A DNA stretch of 64,000 bases, taken from Streptomyces sp. SCL15-4 (GTDB lineage: Bacteria > Actinomycetota > Actinomycetes > Streptomycetales > Streptomycetaceae). Below the pieces are notes generated by a model. It saw only the letters and a list, made by a program, of their open reading frames with translations. It was not told the origin of the DNA and searched no databases. This document shows, piece by piece, positions 25,280 through 33,521 of the stretch (within the stretch, counting starts at the first letter, position 1; each line of letters opens with the position of its first letter). Position numbers and translations under genes: made by a program. The DNA lies in assembly GCF_033366695.1 (NCBI RefSeq), contig NZ_JAOBTQ010000001.1, forward strand, positions 868,001 through 932,000, in the 5' to 3' direction.

Positions 25280-26758
25280 ATGGGACGGGACGTCCCGGCG
25301 CTCGTCTTCACCCGCGAGGACCGCCGCCGGTACCGGATCAAGATGCAGGGGTGCCTGGACGCGCTGGCGCGGATGCTGCGCGAGGCGCGTTTCGAGTCGG
25401 AGCGGCCCCAGGTCGGCCTGGAGGTGGAGCTGAACCTGGTGGACGACGAGGCCGAGCCGGCGATGCGCAACACCGATGTGCTGGCGGCGATCTCCGACCC
25501 CGCCTGGTCCACCGAGCTGGGCCGGTTCAACCTGGAGATCAACGTTCCGCCCCGGCGGCTGACCGCGGGCGGTCCGGACGCCTGGGAGGCGGAGATCCGC
25601 GCCGCGCTGAACCACGCCGACGAGCGGGCCCGGTCGGTCGGCGCCCGGCTGATCACGATCGGGATCCTGCCCACCCTGCGGCAGGCGGAGATCGGCGAGG
25701 CCGCGTTGTCGGAGAACCCGCGCTACCGGCTGCTCAACGACCAGATCTTCGCGGCCCGGGGCGAGGACCTGCGCATCGAGATCGACGGGCCGGACCGGCT
25801 GCGGACCTACGCCGACACCATCACTCCGGAGGCGGCGTGCACCAGTACGCAGTTCCACCTCCAGGTGTCGCCGGAGGAGTTCGCCGGGTACTGGAACGCG
25901 GCCCAGGCGATCGCCGGGGTGCAGGTCGCGCTCGCGGCCAACTCGCCGTTCCTGTTCGGCAAGGAACTGTGGCACGAGACCCGGATCCCGCTGTTCGAGC
26001 AGGCCACCGACACCCGCCCGGAGGAGATCAAGGTGCAGGGCGTGCGGCCCCGGGTGTGGTTCGGGGAGCGGTGGATCAACAGCGTCTTCGACCTGTTCGA
26101 GGAGAACCTGCGCTACTTCCCGGCCCTGCTCCCGCTGTGCGACGAGCAGGACCCGGTGGAGACGCTGGACCGCGGCGACATCCCCGCGCTGCCCGAACTC
26201 ACCCTGCACAACGGCACGATCTACCGCTGGAACCGGCCGGTGTACGCCGTCTCCCGCGACCGGCCGCACATCCGGGTGGAGAACCGGGTGCTGCCCGCCG
26301 GCCCGACCGTCGCCGACACCCTCGCCAACGGCGCGTTCTACTACGGCCTGACCCGGGCGCTGGTGGAGGAGGACCGGCCGGTGTGGTCGCGGATGTCCTT
26401 CGCCGCCGCCGAGGACAATCTGCACACCGCCGCCCGGCTCGGCATCGACGCGCCGCTGTACTGGCCGGGGATGGGCGAGGCACCGGCGCCGGAGCTGGTG
26501 CTGCGGCGGCTGCTGCCGCTCGCGCACCGCGGCCTGGAACTCTCCGGCATGGACGCGGCCTGGCGGGAGCCGCTGCTCGGGGTGATCGAGCAGCGGTGTG
26601 TGACGGCGCGCAACGGTGCGGTGTGGCAGAAGGAGATGTTCCACCACATGACCGCCGCCGCGCACGCCGGCCGGCACGAGGCGCTGCGCCGGATGACCCA
26701 GGTGTACATCGACTACATGCACCTCAACGCCCCGGTGCACACCTGGCCGGTCGACTGA
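25280..26758 (+). CDS. Glutamate-cysteine ligase (GCS2)-family carboxylate-amine ligase
   Basis: A 492-aa member of the GCS2 superfamily with VGLEVELNLVDDEAEP, FNLEINVPPRRL, and ACTSTQFHLQV substrate/metal sites in the N-terminal half, and HIRVENRVLPAGPTVADTLAN later. These enzymes form an amide between a carboxylate and an amine with ATP. Streptomyces use mycothiol rather than glutathione, so a gamma-glutamyl ligase with a different partner is likely. The ATG at 25280 follows GGAGGG. It follows the methyltransferase by 125 bases. Confidence 0.88.
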   Translation: MGRDVPALVFTREDRRRYRIKMQGCLDALARMLREARFESERPQVGLEVELNLVDDEAEPAMRNTDVLAAISDPAWSTELGRFNLEINVPPRRLTAGGPDAWEAEIRAALNHADERARSVGARLITIGILPTLRQAEIGEAALSENPRYRLLNDQIFAARGEDLRIEIDGPDRLRTYADTITPEAACTSTQFHLQVSPEEFAGYWNAAQAIAGVQVALAANSPFLFGKELWHETRIPLFEQATDTRPEEIKVQGVRPRVWFGERWINSVFDLFEENLRYFPALLPLCDEQDPVETLDRGDIPALPELTLHNGTIYRWNRPVYAVSRDRPHIRVENRVLPAGPTVADTLANGAFYYGLTRALVEEDRPVWSRMSFAAAEDNLHTAARLGIDAPLYWPGMGEAPAPELVLRRLLPLAHRGLELSGMDAAWREPLLGVIEQRCVTARNGAVWQKEMFHHMTAAAHAGRHEALRRMTQVYIDYMHLNAPVHTWPVD

Positions 26759-26800
26759 GCGGCCTCCGGTCCCGGGCGCGCGGCACGCCGGCCGGTCGGG

Positions 26801-27172
26801 CTAGGGCCGGTCCAGTGCGGTGCCGGTGCACCCTGAGACGTCCGGCAGGTGGGACTTGGCCCACTGGGCCAGCTCGCGGAGCGCGGGTTCCAGGGCGGCG
26901 CCGGCCCCGGTCAGCCGGTAGGAGACGCGCAACGGGGGGCCTTCGTCGACCTCGCGCAGGACGAGGCCGGCGGCGCCGAGTTCGGCGAGCCGGTCGGAGA
27001 GCATGCGTTCGCTGATGCCGGGGATGGCCCGCCGCAGGTCGGCGAAGTACGCGGGCTGTTCCACCAGGACGGCCACGATCGGCCCGCTCCAGCGCTTGCC
27101 GAGGAGCTGGAAGACACGGGTGATGCCGTCGTCCACCCGCTTGCAGGCCGCGCTGTCGTGGTTCTCGTCCAT
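26801..27172 (-). CDS. HxlR-family redox-type regulator
   Basis: A 123-aa winged-helix protein: VFQLLGKRWSGPIVAVLVE, then FADLRRAIPGISERMLSDRLAEL recognition helix and a wing PPLRVSYRLT. Cys10 (SAACKRV) lies at the position of the sensory cysteine in YodB/CatR/HypR proteins, which sense quinones and diamide. It is divergent from an FMN azoreductase gene, the same pairing as YodB-AzoR1 in Bacillus, which supports control of azoR. Confidence 0.92.
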   Translation of the reverse strand: MDENHDSAACKRVDDGITRVFQLLGKRWSGPIVAVLVEQPAYFADLRRAIPGISERMLSDRLAELGAAGLVLREVDEGPPLRVSYRLTGAGAALEPALRELAQWAKSHLPDVSGCTGTALDRP

Positions 27173-27181
27173 GACCTCAGC

Positions 27182-27238
27182 GTACTACCCCGAAGTAGGG
27201 GACTAAAGAAAAGTAAGTCCATGTGATAAAAGTAGTAC
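27182..27238. promoter_or_regulatory. GTACTAC/GTAGTAC inverted repeat in the hxlR-azoR divergent promoter
   Basis: GTACTAC (27182-27188) and GTAGTAC (27232-27238) are exact inverse copies, 43 bases apart, and flank an AT-rich patch with further AAGTA/AGTA words. It lies between the two divergent starts. HxlR-type dimers bind TAC/GTA-rich inverted repeats, so this is the likely operator. Confidence 0.55.
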
Positions 27239-27301
27239 AGTATGAAACCACAGCCCGCGCTTCCGGCGTCCGGCTGCTTCAGCCCTTTCCTGGAGAGACC
27301 C

Positions 27302-27952
27302 ATGGCCACCCTGCTGCACATCGATTCGTCCGTGTTCCCGGCCGAGGCGTCGGCCTCGCGCGTCGTGACGGAGGCCTTCCGCAAGCACTGGCAGGAGGAG
27401 CACCCGCAGGGCACGGTCGTCTACCGCGACCTGGCGGCGCAGCCGGTCGCGCACATCACCGCCGACACGCACCTCGCCGGCTTCACCGACCCGGCCACCC
27501 ACACCCCCGAGCAGGCCGCCGCGTTCGCCGAGCGCGTCAAGCTGATCGAGGAACTGGAGCAGGCCGACGCGGTGCTGATCGGCGCCCCGATGTACAACTA
27601 CACGATCCCCTCCACCCTGAAGGCCTGGCTGGACAACGTCATCCTGATGGGCCGCACCGCGGGTCCGGTCCAGTCCGCCAAGGGCACCCCGGTGACCGTC
27701 GTCGCCAGCCGGGGCGGCTCCTACGCGCCGGGCACTCCGCGCGAGGGCTTCGAGTACGTGCAGAACTACCTCCGCGCCGCGCTGGGCACGGGTCTCGGCC
27801 TGGACGTGGACTTCATCGTCCCCGAGCTGACCATGGCGTCCGTGAACCCGGAGATGGCCGAACTGGTCCCGCTGTACGAGGCCTCCCGCGACCGCGCCCT
27901 GGAGGACGCCGCCGTCAAGGCGCGGGAAGTGGCCAAGCGCCTCGCCGCCTGA
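27302..27952 (+). CDS. azoR: FMN-dependent NADH-azoreductase
   Basis: A 216-aa flavodoxin-like enzyme with HIDSSVFPAEASASR (FMN phosphate loop), APMYNYTIPSTLKAWLDNV (PMYNF-type isoalloxazine motif) and VASRGGSYAPGTPREGFEYV. It reduces azo compounds and quinones by two electrons. The ATG at 27302 has GGAGAG upstream. The divergent HxlR regulator suggests induction by electrophiles. Confidence 0.95.
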   Translation: MATLLHIDSSVFPAEASASRVVTEAFRKHWQEEHPQGTVVYRDLAAQPVAHITADTHLAGFTDPATHTPEQAAAFAERVKLIEELEQADAVLIGAPMYNYTIPSTLKAWLDNVILMGRTAGPVQSAKGTPVTVVASRGGSYAPGTPREGFEYVQNYLRAALGTGLGLDVDFIVPELTMASVNPEMAELVPLYEASRDRALEDAAVKAREVAKRLAA

Positions 27953-27967
27953 GCGCGCTCCCACTCC

Positions 27968-28010
27968 CACGTGGCCCCGGACCGCCTCACGGGCGGCTCG
28001 GGGCCACGTG
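27968..28010 (+). terminator. Strong hairpin terminator of azoR
   Basis: CACGTGGCCCCG (27968-27979) pairs exactly with CGGGGCCACGTG (27999-28010), and an inner CCGCC/GGCGG stem extends it. It starts 15 bases after the azoR stop. No T-run. Confidence 0.8.
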
Positions 28011-28119
28011 CGCGTCCGGCGGCCCCGGCCGTCGCACGGGGCCGCGCCCCTGTCGGAGCCGTCGGCCGCCGGTCCGCCTAGGATGCCGCGGACCGGCAGC
28101 CGACGGGAAAGGGGCAGGC

Positions 28120-28800
28120 ATGTCGACAGGGTTCACCTCGTGTCAGGCGCGGACACTGCGCGCCGCCTACGAGGCCGCCTCGGCGGTCGTCGCCGGGCTG
28201 GGCGACGCGCAGTCGTGGCAGCCGACCGGGTGCACCGGCTGGGCGGTCCGCGACCTCGTCTTCCACTGCGTGCAGGACGCCCAGCGCGCCCTGGTGGCCC
28301 TGCACACACCCACGGACGAGCCCGCCGACCGGGACTGGACGACGTACTGGCAGGACTGGGCGCCGGACACCGCCGGGGCGGCGAACGGCCGGCGCTGGGC
28401 GCGGGTGAACGGCAGCATGTTCCTGGACTTCGGGCAGTTGAAGGGGCTGTATCTGGAGACGCTGGCGGCGGTCGTGCACGCGGCCGGCGAGGCCGATCCC
28501 GCGCGACGGGTGAGCACGCAGGGGCACGTGCTGACGGCCGGTGACCTGCTCACCACGCTCGCGGTGGAGGCGACCGTCCACCATCTCGACCTGACCGTGG
28601 CGCTCCCGCGCGCCCCGCGGCCCTCGCCCGAGGGCCTGGCCGCCGTGCGCGCCACCCTCGACGGGCTGCTCGGCCGGCCCGCCCCGCAGGAGTGGAGCGA
28701 CGCCCGCTACGCACGCGTGGCCACCGGCCGGGCCGCCCTCACCGACGCCGAGCGCACCGCCCTGGGCCCGGCGGCCGACCGCCTCCCCCTGTTCGGATAG
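28120..28800 (+). CDS. Maleylpyruvate isomerase-type (DinB-like) mycothiol-dependent protein
   Basis: A 226-aa four-helix DinB/MDMPI fold: GWAVRDLVFHCVQDAQRA holds the first metal histidine and LAVEATVHHLDL the E-x-x-x-H pair. In characterised members these bind zinc and activate mycothiol. The substrate is unknown. The ATG at 28120 follows GGAAAGGGG. It is a single gene downstream of azoR. Confidence 0.9.
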   Translation: MSTGFTSCQARTLRAAYEAASAVVAGLGDAQSWQPTGCTGWAVRDLVFHCVQDAQRALVALHTPTDEPADRDWTTYWQDWAPDTAGAANGRRWARVNGSMFLDFGQLKGLYLETLAAVVHAAGEADPARRVSTQGHVLTAGDLLTTLAVEATVHHLDLTVALPRAPRPSPEGLAAVRATLDGLLGRPAPQEWSDARYARVATGRAALTDAERTALGPAADRLPLFG

Positions 28801-29023
28801 CCCGCCCGCGCGAGCGGGACGAACACCCGGACGCCCGGGCCACGGCCGCCGGCACCGCACCGGACACGACGACCGACCGCCGGCAACCCACCGTCCACGA
28901 CCAGACGGCCACCCGAGCGCGCCACCGGCGGGGGCCGCCGCACGGCGTGGGCGGGTCGGCTTCCGTAGGCTGGAGGCGTCCGATTCCTCCCGCCGGGAGG
29001 TCTGCCGGAGGCGGGAGAGGGCC

Positions 29024-29905
29024 GTGATCGAACTCGCCGCGGTGTTCGCCGTCGCGGGAGCGGCGAGCAATGCCGTGGGCACCGCGTGCCAGCGCAAGGC
29101 GGCCTCCGCCAGCAGCCGCGGCGGACTCCGGCTGCTGGCGGAGCTGGTGCGCCGGCCCGTCTGGATGATCGGCATGGCCGGTGTCGCCTGCGCCGCGCTC
29201 TTCCAGAGCCTGGCCCTGGTCAACGGCCCGCTCGCCCTGGTGCAGCCGCTGTTCATCCTGGAACTGCCCTTCGCGCTCCTCGTCGCCGCCCCGCTCATGC
29301 ACCGGCGGCTGCCGCGCTCGGGCTGGTGGGGGGTGGGCGGCTGCGTGGCGGGCCTCGCCGTCCTGCTGCTGGCGGCGGCCCCGCACGGCGCCACCGACCA
29401 GGCGCCGATGGCCCGGTGGCTGCCGGCCCTGCTGTCGTGCGCCGCAGTGATGGCCGCGGCGGTGGGACTGGCCGGCCGGGGCGGCCCGCCGGCCCGGCGC
29501 GCCGCGCTGCTGGCGGCCGCCTCCGCGACGGGCAACGCGCTGACCGCCGCCCTGCTGAAATCGGCGAGCGGCACCTTCGCCGACCACGGCCTCACGGCAT
29601 TCCTGCGGTCCTGGCAGACGTACGGCTTCGCGCTCGCCGGGATCGCCGCCGTGCTGCTGCTGGAGAACGCCTTGCAGGCCGGTCCGCTGGCCGCGGCGCA
29701 ACCCGCGCTGACCATCGGTGACGCGGTGGTGAGCCTGACCCTCGGCATCACCCTCTTCGGCGAGCGGATCCGCACCGGGTGGTGGCTCGTGCCCGAGCTG
29801 TGCGGGGCGGTGCTGATCGTCGTGGGGGTACTGGTGCTCAGCCGGGCCGTGCAGCGCATCGAGGTGGTCCCGGTCCCCGCCGGGGAGCGGAACATGGCCT
29901 CCTGA
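29024..29905 (+). CDS. DMT/EamA-type membrane transporter
   Basis: A 293-aa protein with nine or ten hydrophobic segments. VNGPLALVQPLFILELPFALL and QPALTIGDAVVSLTLGITLFGE are the internally repeated elements of the DMT fold (close to the NIPA/EamA-like group). Substrate unknown. The GTG at 29024 follows GGGAGAGGG. It ends five bases from the convergent MarR gene. Confidence 0.9.
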   Translation: MIELAAVFAVAGAASNAVGTACQRKAASASSRGGLRLLAELVRRPVWMIGMAGVACAALFQSLALVNGPLALVQPLFILELPFALLVAAPLMHRRLPRSGWWGVGGCVAGLAVLLLAAAPHGATDQAPMARWLPALLSCAAVMAAAVGLAGRGGPPARRAALLAAASATGNALTAALLKSASGTFADHGLTAFLRSWQTYGFALAGIAAVLLLENALQAGPLAAAQPALTIGDAVVSLTLGITLFGERIRTGWWLVPELCGAVLIVVGVLVLSRAVQRIEVVPVPAGERNMAS

Positions 29906-29910
29906 GCCGG

Positions 29911-30354
29911 TCAGGGAGCGGCGACGAGCGGGGGCACGCCCCAGTCGGAGCGCAGCGCGCCGTCCAGCGCGCGGGCCGCGTCCGCTCCGATGCGCTCCAG
30001 CAGGACCGACTCGATCACCCCGATCGTGGCCTGCGCGCGCTCGTGCACGCGCCGTCCCTCGGCGGTCATCCGGATCAGCCGCCGCCGGGCGGAGCCGGGG
30101 TCGGGTTCCTGCTCCAGCAGCCCCATGCCGATCAGTCCGTGCACCGCCTGATGGGCGGTCTGCCGGGTGACGCCCATCCGCCGGGCGAGTTCGGAGACGG
30201 TGGTGCCCTCGGTGTCGAGCATCGCGAAGACGGACGCCTGCGCCGTGGTCACCGGCTGTTCGCCCGCCGCCTCCATGCTGGCGAACAAGGCGTCCTCGAA
30301 CCAGCGGCGGGCCTCGGACAGGAGCTGGGGCAGATTGGCGGCGCGGTGACTCAT
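29911..30354 (-). CDS. MarR-family regulator
   Basis: A 147-aa winged-helix protein. Its recognition helix is TTVSELARRMGVTRQTAHQAV and its wing is SARRRLIRMTAEGRRVH, with N- and C-terminal dimer helices. It lies just downstream of an esterase gene on the same strand. A palindrome lies right upstream of its start. Its ligand is not evident. Confidence 0.92.
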   Translation of the reverse strand: MSHRAANLPQLLSEARRWFEDALFASMEAAGEQPVTTAQASVFAMLDTEGTTVSELARRMGVTRQTAHQAVHGLIGMGLLEQEPDPGSARRRLIRMTAEGRRVHERAQATIGVIESVLLERIGADAARALDGALRSDWGVPPLVAAP

Positions 30355-30381
30355 GGCTCCTCGGAGGATCGGATACCCGGT

Positions 30382-30401
30382 GGACTATCCTCCTATTGTC
30401 C
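30382..30401. promoter_or_regulatory. Imperfect 20-bp palindrome upstream of marR
   Basis: GGACTATCC and ATTGTCC ends give GGACWAT-N6-ATWGTCC at 30382-30401. It overlaps the esterase stop codon and lies 28 bases before the MarR start, as for an autoregulatory MarR operator. Only one such site is found here. Confidence 0.5.
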
Positions 30402-31376
30402 GGTCTCTTGTCCTCCGGCTCCCCGGCCGCAGTGCCGGGCGGCGAACTCGGCCGTCCGTACGAAGCACCGCTCGGCCTCCTCCTCCGTGATCCCCACCCA
30501 CAGGTGGTTCGCGCCGGGCACCCGCACGTGTTCGACCGGCACCCCGGCGGCCCGCAGGGCGGTCGCGAGCCGGTCGCTCTGCGCGCACGGCACGAACTCG
30601 TCCTCCGTGCCGTGCAGCAGCAGGAACGGCGGCGCCGCCGGCGTCACCCGCAGCGCGGGGCTGGCGTCCCGGGCCGGGCCCGGGGCGGCGGCCGGGGCGG
30701 CCCCCAGCAGCAGCGCCTCACGAGAGGCCGGGTCCGCCGGGTCGAAGCGGCCCGGCGGGTGGTCCTCGGCGAGGCGGGTGAGGTCGGTGGGCGCGTACCA
30801 GGTGACGCAGCCGCGCACGGTCGCCGCCCGCCCGCCGTGACCGGCCGGCCCGGTGGTGAGCGCGGTCAGCGCGGCCAGGTGACCGCCGGCGGACTCGCCC
30901 CACAGGACCACCCGGTCCGGGTCGAGGCCCAGCTCGCCGGCCCGGTCGCGCAGCCAGACCAGCAGCGCGCGCAGGTCGTCGAGCTGGGCCGGGAACCGGG
31001 CCTCGCCGCTGAGCCGGTAGTCGGGGCAGACCACGGCCGTCCCGGAACCGGCCAGCCGGGCGAAGGGGCCCGGCCTCGCGTGCCGGAACCGCGGCCCCAC
31101 GTCGTCGCGCAGTCCGCTGCGCCAGCCGCCGCCGTGCACGAAGACGACCACCGGCAGCGGGCCGTCCGCCGGCTCGGGCAGCCACAGATCGGTTTCCAGC
31201 GGCCGACCGCCGTCGGGCACGGCGTAGACGGCGCCGCGCAGCAGCCGGACACCGGGCGCCGGGCGGGCGGGCGGCGGCAGGGGCAGCCGGGCGGGGTCCG
31301 GCGGCGCCAACAGTTCCAGGGGGAAGAGCGGAACGTCGTCGGGCAGGGCGTCCTGGTGTGCGGCTTCTTCCGGCAT
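30393..31376 (-). CDS. Alpha/beta hydrolase of the HSL (family IV) esterase group
   Basis: A 327-aa esterase. The oxyanion motif is FVHGGGW, the nucleophile motif is GESAGG, and the acid (GTEDEF) and histidine (GANHLW) complete the triad. No signal peptide is visible, so it acts in the cytoplasm on short-chain or aromatic esters. The ATG at 31376 has GAGGAG upstream. It precedes the MarR gene by 38 bases, on the same strand. Confidence 0.93.
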   Translation of the reverse strand: MPEEAAHQDALPDDVPLFPLELLAPPDPARLPLPPPARPAPGVRLLRGAVYAVPDGGRPLETDLWLPEPADGPLPVVVFVHGGGWRSGLRDDVGPRFRHARPGPFARLAGSGTAVVCPDYRLSGEARFPAQLDDLRALLVWLRDRAGELGLDPDRVVLWGESAGGHLAALTALTTGPAGHGGRAATVRGCVTWYAPTDLTRLAEDHPPGRFDPADPASREALLLGAAPAAAPGPARDASPALRVTPAAPPFLLLHGTEDEFVPCAQSDRLATALRAAGVPVEHVRVPGANHLWVGITEEEAERCFVRTAEFAARHCGRGAGGQETGQ

Positions 31377-31547
31377 GGGGTCGCTCCTCGGGTGGCGTCT
31401 GGTTCCCTCGGCGGGCGAGGCGGCAGGGGCACAGGGTGGTGCGGGCGCTGGCGGTGGCGGTGGTGAGCGAGCGCCGGTCGGTGCCCGGTACCGGGGCGGC
31501 CGCGGTCTCGACGGACGCGGCGTGCGCCTCGGCACGGGACGCGGTCG

Positions 31548-32108
31548 TCAGCTTCCGGTGCGCCACTGGTGGTCGGGGCGGAACCGGACGTCGTACCGCT
31601 GGGGCACGGTCGCGAACTTCTCCCGCTCCGGCACGAACGGCCGGGCCGGCAGGCCCAGTTCCTCGGCCGGGGTGCCGAGGGACTCGAAGAACCGCTCGAA
31701 GGTGCCGCCGGGTCCGGCGGCCACGCCCACGACCTGCGAGTGGTGGCGCTCCATGCGGTAGGCGTGGACGCAGTTCTTCGGCACGAAGCCGAAGTCCCCG
31801 GGCGTGAGCAGCTTCTCGTACTGCTCGCCCTCGAGGTCCTCCACGAAGAGCCGTACGGCGCCGTGGGTGATGTAGAAGACCTCGTAGGTGTCCGCGTGCG
31901 AGTGGGCCGGGATCAGCTCGCCCTTCGGGCCCTCGCAGGTGAAGAAGTTGAAGGTGTTCTCGGTCTGCTCGCCGCCCGCGTAGACCGTGATCAGGTCGCC
32001 GAACAGGTGGGCCCGGTCCCCCAGGCCCTTCTCGATGAAGTAGGGCTTGCCCGGCTCCGGCGGGATGAAGGAGCGGGCCCGGTAGCTGGTGGCGTATTCG
32101 ATGGTCAT
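31548..32108 (-). CDS. Quercetinase-type (2,3-dioxygenase) monocupin
   Basis: A 186-aa cupin. The length and sequence match the small nickel quercetinase of Streptomyces sp. FLA (QueD). The metal site is H69, H71, E76 (PAHSHADTYEV) and H115 (NCVHAYRM), the same spacing as the three-His/one-Glu set. It would open the flavonol C-ring with release of CO. It has a private palindromic operator upstream (32135-32155), which implies control by a flavonoid-responsive repressor not located next to it. MarR at 29911 is a candidate, but its own palindrome differs. Confidence 0.88.
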   Translation of the reverse strand: MTIEYATSYRARSFIPPEPGKPYFIEKGLGDRAHLFGDLITVYAGGEQTENTFNFFTCEGPKGELIPAHSHADTYEVFYITHGAVRLFVEDLEGEQYEKLLTPGDFGFVPKNCVHAYRMERHHSQVVGVAAGPGGTFERFFESLGTPAEELGLPARPFVPEREKFATVPQRYDVRFRPDHQWRTGS

Positions 32109-32134
32109 GCGGAGCCTCCTGTTCCGTGGGTTTC

Positions 32135-32155
32135 TATGTCAGGCTACCTGACATA
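32135..32155. promoter_or_regulatory. Perfect 9-bp-arm palindrome, operator of the quercetinase gene
   Basis: TATGTCAGG (32135-32143) and CCTGACATA (32147-32155) are exact inverse copies around CTA. It lies 27-47 bases upstream of the cupin start codon, so it covers the expected promoter region. The symmetry and size suit a MarR or TetR dimer. Confidence 0.75.
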
Positions 32156-32453
32156 AAGCCTGTGTCCAACGGCCCGGGGCCCGGTTTCATCACGCAGCCT
32201 TTTTCGGACTTTCGCCGATCATCGACGCTCCGGTTCGCTCACCGCGCCGACGCCCGGAGACCATGCGGACGCCGCCGCTCCCGCCACTGGTGGTCAGACG
32301 TACACATGCCCGGATGCCGGACAACGGGTCCCCAGGAGCGGACACGTCCCACCGCGCGGCCGGACGGCCCGGCGGCCGGAGATTGGCCGGAACCATGGCG
32401 ACGTCCGGCCGTGCCGCCCGGATAAGCCGGGGCCACTTGTCCCGAACTGGACT

Positions 32454-32483
32454 TTGCACAGCCCGTATTGGCCTTCCTAGCCT
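32454..32483 (+). promoter_or_regulatory. Leaderless promoter of the universal stress protein
   Basis: TTGCAC (32454-32459), an 18-base spacer and TAGCCT (32478-32483) form a vegetative-type promoter. The ATG begins seven bases after the -10 box, so transcription would start at about the first codon. Confidence 0.6.
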
Positions 32484-32489
32484 GGTGGT

Positions 32490-33038
32490 ATGGCACCACT
32501 GGGAAGCGCGTACGGCGAGCGGGCGGGGAACGTCGTCGTCGGGGTGAGCGACTCGCTCGCCGGACTGGCCGCGCTGCGGCGCGGTGTCCGGGAGGCCCGG
32601 GCGACCGGGCGGACGCTGGTGGCCGTGCGGGCCTGGGAGCCGCCGGAGGGCGAGGCGCTCTACGCGCGCCGGCCGCAGACCTCGTGGGCCCGGCTGTGGG
32701 CCGACGAGGCGCGGCGCTGCCTGGAGCGGGCCTTCGACCTGGCGTTGGGCGGGCCCCCGGCGGACCTGCGGATCGTACGGCGGGTGATCAGGGGTCGCGC
32801 CGGGCCGGTGCTCTGCTCGGTGGCCGCGTCCGCCGACGACCTGCTGGTCATCGGCATGGCCCGGCGGCGGGGCCCGCTCGCCCGGCTGCGTCCCCGGCCG
32901 GTGCACCGGTTCGTGCCGGCCCGGGCCGCGTGCGAGGTGCTGATCGTGGCCGGCCCCCGCCTCCTGCCCCAGGAGGCACGGATGCTGCGGCGCGGCGCCG
33001 GGGCGGCCGTGCCGGGCCGGGCGGCGGCGCACCGCTGA
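32490..33038 (+). CDS. Universal stress protein (single USP domain)
   Basis: A 182-aa protein with one USP fold: NVVVGVSDSLAGLAALRRGV at the start, and VIGMARRRGPL at the expected nucleotide loop (normally GxRGxxG, here degenerate), and a final strand CEVLIVAGP. It may have lost ATP binding. The transcript is probably leaderless (see promoter). A role in stress signalling is a family-level statement only. Confidence 0.88.
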   Translation: MAPLGSAYGERAGNVVVGVSDSLAGLAALRRGVREARATGRTLVAVRAWEPPEGEALYARRPQTSWARLWADEARRCLERAFDLALGGPPADLRIVRRVIRGRAGPVLCSVAASADDLLVIGMARRRGPLARLRPRPVHRFVPARAACEVLIVAGPRLLPQEARMLRRGAGAAVPGRAAAHR

Positions 33039-33083
33039 CCGGCCGGCCCGTCATCCCGTGGTACGGCGGGCCGGCCGTCTGGG

Positions 33084-33476
33084 TCAGCTCCCGGCCGGGC
33101 GGCGGGCGTCCACCTCGATCTCTATCTTCATGCGGGGGTCGGCGAGGCCGCACTCCAGCATGGTGGCGGCCGGCCGGACGTCGCCGAAGCAGCGGCGCAG
33201 CACCGGCCAGCAGGGCTCGAAGTCGGCGCGGTCCGGCAGCAGATAGCGCACCCGGACCACGTCCGCGAAGCCGCACCCCGCCTCGGCCAGCGCGGCGCCG
33301 ATGTTGCGCAGGCACTGCTCGGCCTGCTCCACGACGTCGTCGGAGATCGTCATGGTGGTGTAGTCGAATCCGGTGGTCCCGGAGACATGGACCCGGTCCC
33401 CGTCGACCACGGCGCGGGCGTAACCGATCCGCTCCTCGAAGGTGGATCCGCTGAGAATCGCACGTCGTCGCGTCAT
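33084..33476 (-). CDS. RidA/YjgF-family protein without the catalytic arginine
   Basis: A 130-aa RidA-fold protein: ARAVVDGDRVHVSGTTGFDY, then CLRNIGAALAEAGCGFADVVR, and KIEIEVDA. The position of the imine-hydrolysing arginine (PAR-S/T) reads VRPAAT, so it is alanine. It should belong to a Rid group with a different or no enzymatic role. It is the second such protein in the window and stands alone. Confidence 0.88.
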   Translation of the reverse strand: MTRRRAILSGSTFEERIGYARAVVDGDRVHVSGTTGFDYTTMTISDDVVEQAEQCLRNIGAALAEAGCGFADVVRVRYLLPDRADFEPCWPVLRRCFGDVRPAATMLECGLADPRMKIEIEVDARRPAGS

Positions 33477-33521
33477 GCGCCGAATGCTAGGCGATCGACC
33501 CGGCCGGGCCCCACCGCCGTT

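Larger units (their letters stand above)
32109..32489. other. Divergent promoter region between cupin and stress-protein genes
   Basis: Contains the cupin operator at 32135 and the leaderless promoter at 32454-32483. The middle, from 32160 to 32450, shows no gene on either strand. Confidence 0.6.
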
